Source: JAOPZY01 sp036495025 (GTDB lineage Bacteria > Actinomycetota > CADDZG01 > JAHWKV01 > JAOPZY01). From it: DNA of 9,387 bases. Under the pieces are notes generated by a model. It worked only from the letters and a program-made list of their open reading frames with translations, searched no databases and had not been told where the DNA came from. Below are positions 6,242 to 9,387 of the stretch, in pieces. The position numbers and the translations under genes were made by a program. Numbering within the stretch: position 1 is the first letter of the stretch; each line of letters starts with the position of its first letter. Location of the stretch: positions 1 to 9,387 of the forward strand of contig DASXNO010000171.1 in NCBI GenBank assembly GCA_036495025.1, read 5' to 3'.

Positions 6242-6891
6242 AGGTGCGGGGAGATGTAGACGGTCAGGAGCACGAACAGCCACACAACGTCGACAAAGTG
6301 CCAGTACATCGCGAAGTTCTGCACCGTCACGTGGCGGTGCTCGTCGAACGCCCCCTGCCAGGCCCGCATCTGCGTCCAGAGGCTGATGAGAAGGCCGACG
6401 ACCACGTGGAACCCGTGGAAGCCCGTGATGGTGAAGAACAGGGAGCCGTAGGCGTTGGTCGAGGGGTGGAACTCGCCAAGCACCTTCGGGTACTCGACGA
6501 GCACCTGCATGCCGAGGAATGTCGCCCCCAGCAGGAAGCCGCCGAGCAGGCCGAGCCTGAGGAGGCCCCGGTTGCCCCGGCGGATCGCGCGATCGGCGAT
6601 GTGCACGGGCAAGCTCGACGACCAGAGGATGGCGCTCATCACCAGCGGGAGGACGAGCTCCGGCTTGTGGATGCCGTCGGGCGGCCAGCCCGCGGCGCCC
6701 GAGCGGAAGCGGAGGTAGAAGTAGCTGGCGAGCAGCGACCCGAACAGCATCGCCTCGGTGGCGATCAGGCCCCACATCCCCCACCACCCGAAGGCGTCCG
6801 GGCCGGAGGCGACGACCGGCAGGCGCTCCCCCGGCACGCCCGAGGGCACGGTGGGAACGGGCGTGGCGTGCTGCTCCGTCGTCGTCCTCAT
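6238..6891 (-). CDS. coxC: Cytochrome c oxidase subunit III
   Basis: This is a structural integral membrane subunit of the oxidase, thought to stabilise the core and sustain proton uptake through the D-channel (217 aa). After a polar N-terminal stretch of about 33 residues come five hydrophobic segments, at roughly 34-60, 80-98, 110-132, 150-170 and 193-213. This matches the five-helix form of the family. Family hallmarks seen are TEAMLFGSL (Glu46), TITGFHGFHVVVG (about 154-166) and YWHFVDVVWLFV (about 196-207). The ATG overlaps the coxA stop in an ATGA arrangement, indicating translational coupling. Its own TGA overlaps the GTG of the next gene. Subunit III family membership is firm. Confidence 0.95.
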   Translation of the reverse strand: MRTTTEQHATPVPTVPSGVPGERLPVVASGPDAFGWWGMWGLIATEAMLFGSLLASYFYLRFRSGAAGWPPDGIHKPELVLPLVMSAILWSSSLPVHIADRAIRRGNRGLLRLGLLGGFLLGATFLGMQVLVEYPKVLGEFHPSTNAYGSLFFTITGFHGFHVVVGLLISLWTQMRAWQGAFDEHRHVTVQNFAMYWHFVDVVWLFVLLTVYISPHL

Positions 6892-8783
6892 CCCTCCTGC
6901 GTCTCCCCCCTCGGCCAGTGCCAGCCGACCATGCCTGCGGCGAACAGCAGCGCCCCCGCCCCGCCGAGCAGCCACGCCCCGAAGACGACGCCCCAGAAGC
7001 CGAGCAACAGGCCTGCCGTCGCCACAAGGGGCCACGCCGTCGCGTGCGGCATCGAGATGACGGCCCGCGGCGTGCCGTCGAGCATCGACGTGGAGAGGGT
7101 GAGGTGGCCACCGACCAGCGCCCTGCCGCCCTTGTCGGGCGGCTGCGCCCCATCCCGGAGGTCCGGCTGGTCCCACACCGGTTCGAGGCTCCGCACGGTG
7201 GGGATGGTGGCGAAGTTGTACTCGGGGGGCGGCGAGGTCGTCGCCCACTCGAGGGTGTCCCCACCCCAGGGGTCGTTGGGCGCCTTCGGACCTCGGCGCA
7301 GGCTCACCACCCAGTTCGCGAAGGTGATGAGGATCCCGAGGGCCAGGAGAAACGATCCCACCGTCTCGATCAGGTTGGGGGCGGTCCATCCCAGGCCGGC
7401 CTGGTAGGTGTACGTGCGTCGGGGCTGGCCGAGGATCCCCACGATGTGCATCGGGAAGAACGTGAGATTGAACCCGACGAAGATCGTCCAGAAGCTGGCC
7501 TTGCCCCACCGCTCGCTCATCAGCTTGCCGGTCATCTTCGGCAGCCAGTAGTAGAGGGCCCCGAAGAGGGGGAAGATCACCGCCCCCACCATCACGTAGT
7601 GGAAGTGGGCGACGACGAAGTAGGAATCGTGGACCTGGGCGTCGAAGGGGATGGCCGCGAACATCACCCCCGACAGGCCGCCGAGCACGAAGACAAGGAT
7701 GAAGCCGATGACGAAGAGCAGCGGCGTCCTCAGCACCGGCCGGCCGGCGATCAGCGTCGCGACCCAGGCAAAGATCTGCACCCCGCTCGGGATGGTGATC
7801 ATGAAGCTCACCAGGGAGACGAACGACAGCGCCACCTGGGGCAGGCCGGTCACGAACATGTGGTGGGTCCACACCCCGAACCCGATGAGCGCGGTTGCCA
7901 TCTCCGCCACGACGATCCACGTGTAGCCCACCATCCGGCGCCGGACGAACGTCGGGATGATCGCCGACACGACGCCGAGGGCGGGCAGCACGATGATGTA
8001 GACCTCGGGGTGCCCGAAGATCCAGAAGAGGTGCTGCCACAGCAACGGGTCCCCGCCCTTGCCGGCATCGAAGAAGTGGAACCCGAACCGCCGCTGCAGC
8101 TCGAGGAGCGTGCAGGCCACCGTGAGCGGAGGGAGGGCGAACACGATGGCCAGGGACATCGCCAGCTCGCCCCAGACGAAGATCGGGATCCGGTTGACCG
8201 ACATCCCGGGAGCTCGCATCTTCAGGATGGTGACGATGAAGTTGATCGCACCGCCCGTCGACGAGATCGCGGTGAAGATCAGCCCGAGGGCGTAGAAGTC
8301 GATGTTGATGCCGGGCGTGAACTTGGCGTCGGACAGTGGTGTATAGGCGAACCAGCCGGCGTCGGGTGCCCGGCCGATGAGGAACGCCGAGTAGAGGAAG
8401 ATCCCGGCCGCCAGGAAGACCCAGTAGCCGAAGGCGTTCAGGCGCGGGAAGGCCATGTCGCGCGCCCCGACCATCAGCGGGACGAAGAAGTTGCCGAACC
8501 CCGAGAGCACCGGCATGGCGAAGAGGAACATCATCGTCACGCCGTGCATCGAGAAGAGCTGGTTGTAGGCCTCGGGGCTGATCAGGTGCAGCTCGGGCCC
8601 GCCGAGCTGGGCGCGCATGATCAGCGACTCGATGCCACCGAGCACGAAGAACGCCAGGGCGGTGACGAGGTACTTCATCCCGATGCGCTTGTGGTCCACG
8701 GTCGTGAACCAGGAGATGAGCCCCGGCGGCTCGTACCAGCTCTGCTCGAGTTCTTCCAGCGGGTCGGTGGTGACGGTGGCCAT
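6888..8783 (-). CDS. coxA: Cytochrome c oxidase subunit I (heme-copper oxidase, A-type) with C-terminal membrane extension
   Basis: This is the catalytic subunit that reduces O2 to water and pumps protons (631 aa). The start ATG (MATVTT) follows coxB closely, and the N-terminus shows the usual TTVDHKRIG. Ligands visible are His80 and His395 (low-spin heme), His393 (high-spin heme), and CuB ligands His258, His307 and His308, with Tyr262 placed for the His-Tyr crosslink. Glu260 in GHPEVY and Asp109/Asn116 in GARDMAFPRLN mark an A1-type D-channel. At the usual K-channel lysine position (GVKIF in canonical enzymes) the sequence reads GVQIF, so it is Gln336. The core ends near residue 535. Residues 575-623 add two further hydrophobic segments that resemble a fused subunit IV-type hairpin. 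The stop TGA overlaps the coxC start (ATGA). Confidence 0.97.
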   Translation of the reverse strand: MATVTTDPLEELEQSWYEPPGLISWFTTVDHKRIGMKYLVTALAFFVLGGIESLIMRAQLGGPELHLISPEAYNQLFSMHGVTMMFLFAMPVLSGFGNFFVPLMVGARDMAFPRLNAFGYWVFLAAGIFLYSAFLIGRAPDAGWFAYTPLSDAKFTPGINIDFYALGLIFTAISSTGGAINFIVTILKMRAPGMSVNRIPIFVWGELAMSLAIVFALPPLTVACTLLELQRRFGFHFFDAGKGGDPLLWQHLFWIFGHPEVYIIVLPALGVVSAIIPTFVRRRMVGYTWIVVAEMATALIGFGVWTHHMFVTGLPQVALSFVSLVSFMITIPSGVQIFAWVATLIAGRPVLRTPLLFVIGFILVFVLGGLSGVMFAAIPFDAQVHDSYFVVAHFHYVMVGAVIFPLFGALYYWLPKMTGKLMSERWGKASFWTIFVGFNLTFFPMHIVGILGQPRRTYTYQAGLGWTAPNLIETVGSFLLALGILITFANWVVSLRRGPKAPNDPWGGDTLEWATTSPPPEYNFATIPTVRSLEPVWDQPDLRDGAQPPDKGGRALVGGHLTLSTSMLDGTPRAVISMPHATAWPLVATAGLLLGFWGVVFGAWLLGGAGALLFAAGMVGWHWPRGETQEG

Positions 8784-8791
8784 GGGCGCCC

Positions 8792-9387
8792 CTACTTGAG
8801 CGACTGCAGGTAGGCGACCAGGTCGGCCAGGTCGGACGCCGAGAGCTGCGTGGGCGGCATGATCGCCCCGGGCTTCACGCTCTGGGGATTGGTGATCCAC
8901 CTGGCGAGCTCCGACGGTGTGTTGTCGATCGTGCCGGCGGCCAGGGTCGCCCGGTCCGCCAGGTGGGTGAGGTCGGGCCCGACCGTCGCCACCGCGGTCG
9001 TGCCTCGGATGGTGTGGCAGCCGGCGCAGGTGTTGGACGTGAACACGCCCAGGCCGCTTGCGGCCGCGGGCGTGCTGGGCGCCACAGCGGGTTGGGCCTC
9101 GCTCGCCTCCCATGCCTGGAAGTCCGCCGGAGTGTCGGCGACGACGTAGAAGATCATGTGGGCATGCTGGAGCCCGCAGAACTGCGAGCACTGGCCCCGG
9201 TACCGGCCGGGGGCGTCGGCCTGCAGCCACAGCTCGTTGGTGTGGCCCGGGATCTGGTCCATCTTGGTCTGGAGCTGAGGCACCCAGAAGGAGTGGATCA
9301 CATCCGCCGTCGTGAGTTCCAGGCGGACCGGCTCACCGACCGGGATATGCAGCTCGTTGGCGGTGATCGCCCCGTTGGGGTACCGGG
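8792..9387 (-). CDS. coxB: Cytochrome c oxidase subunit II with fused cytochrome c domain (partial, 5' end outside window)
   Basis: This is the electron-entry subunit of an aa3/caa3-type oxidase, taking electrons from the bc1 complex to CuA on the outer membrane face. The last 197 codons are visible, and the membrane hairpin and N-terminus lie beyond the window edge. Numbered from the first complete codon, the CuA site shows His31 (in IHSFW) and the cluster CSQFCGLQHAHM, giving Cys66, Cys70, His74 and Met77. Gln68 stands where many CuA sites have Glu. A short Ala/Pro-rich linker (about 96-110) leads to a monoheme cytochrome c domain with CAGCH (Cys120, Cys123, His124), GPDL and a probable axial Met176 in IMPP. 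The stop lies 8 bases before the coxA start. The fused heme domain defines the caa3-like architecture. The GTG at 9301 is an internal Val codon, not a start. Confidence 0.96.
   Translation of the reverse strand, partial: RYPNGAITANELHIPVGEPVRLELTTADVIHSFWVPQLQTKMDQIPGHTNELWLQADAPGRYRGQCSQFCGLQHAHMIFYVVADTPADFQAWEASEAQPAVAPSTPAAASGLGVFTSNTCAGCHTIRGTTAVATVGPDLTHLADRATLAAGTIDNTPSELARWITNPQSVKPGAIMPPTQLSASDLADLVAYLQSLK

Noticed and set aside
5843..7264. Treating the whole 473-codon minus frame as one protein
   Set aside because: The part upstream of 6241 is a shadow of coxA and coxC. Only the section from the GTG at 6241 has membrane segments and a coupled start.
6918..8813. Plus-strand open frame of 631 codons antisense to coxA
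   Set aside because: The translation is low in hydrophobic residues, repetitive in Arg, Asp, Glu, Gly and His, and resembles no family. It mirrors the GC-rich codon pattern of coxA, whose ligands are all in place.

Overview
The window is a strongly GC-rich stretch in which every supported gene lies on the minus strand. Read in transcription order, from high to low coordinates, it holds the end of one respiratory gene cluster followed by a two-gene encapsulin nanocompartment. The large plus-strand open frames are antisense shadows. No tRNA, rRNA, CRISPR array or mobile element was seen. The organism is probably an actinobacterial lineage. The Rieske protein has three N-terminal membrane segments with a twin-arginine motif before the third, the cytochrome bc1 c-subunit is a diheme protein with a C-terminal anchor, and the order qcrC-qcrA-qcrB is typical of Actinobacteria. 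The CtaG assembly protein and the cytochrome c-fused subunit II point away from Mycobacterium and Streptomyces, perhaps to an Acidimicrobiia- or Thermoleophilia-like group. That last step is inference only.

Respiratory block (9387 to about 1752): coxB (partial, CuA domain plus a fused cytochrome c domain), coxA (heme-copper oxidase subunit I with a C-terminal two-helix extension), coxC (subunit III), an unrecognised three-helix membrane protein, ctaG (copper assembly), qcrC (diheme cytochrome c), qcrA (Rieske) and qcrB (cytochrome b). Most junctions are stop/start overlaps (ATGA or GTGA) or gaps under 10 bases, so this looks like one translationally coupled operon. Quinol would be oxidised by QcrB and QcrA, electrons would pass through the two QcrC hemes to the CoxB heme c and CuA, and then to the heme/CuB site of CoxA.

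Accessory block (1676 to 124): a small predicted secreted protein with a very good ribosome binding site, then an encapsulated ferritin (EncFtn) with a TTG start and a C-terminal encapsulin-targeting peptide. This overlaps by ATGA the gene for a Family 1 encapsulin shell protein. EncFtn would oxidise Fe(II) and the shell would store the mineral. The iron-storage organelle therefore sits directly downstream of an iron- and heme-rich respiratory operon, in the same direction.

The points most worth a second look are the encapsulin/EncFtn pair and its placement, the apparent Gln in place of the K-channel Lys in CoxA, the CoxA C-terminal fusion, the redundancy of c-type hemes (QcrC diheme plus CoxB heme), and the two unassigned small proteins.
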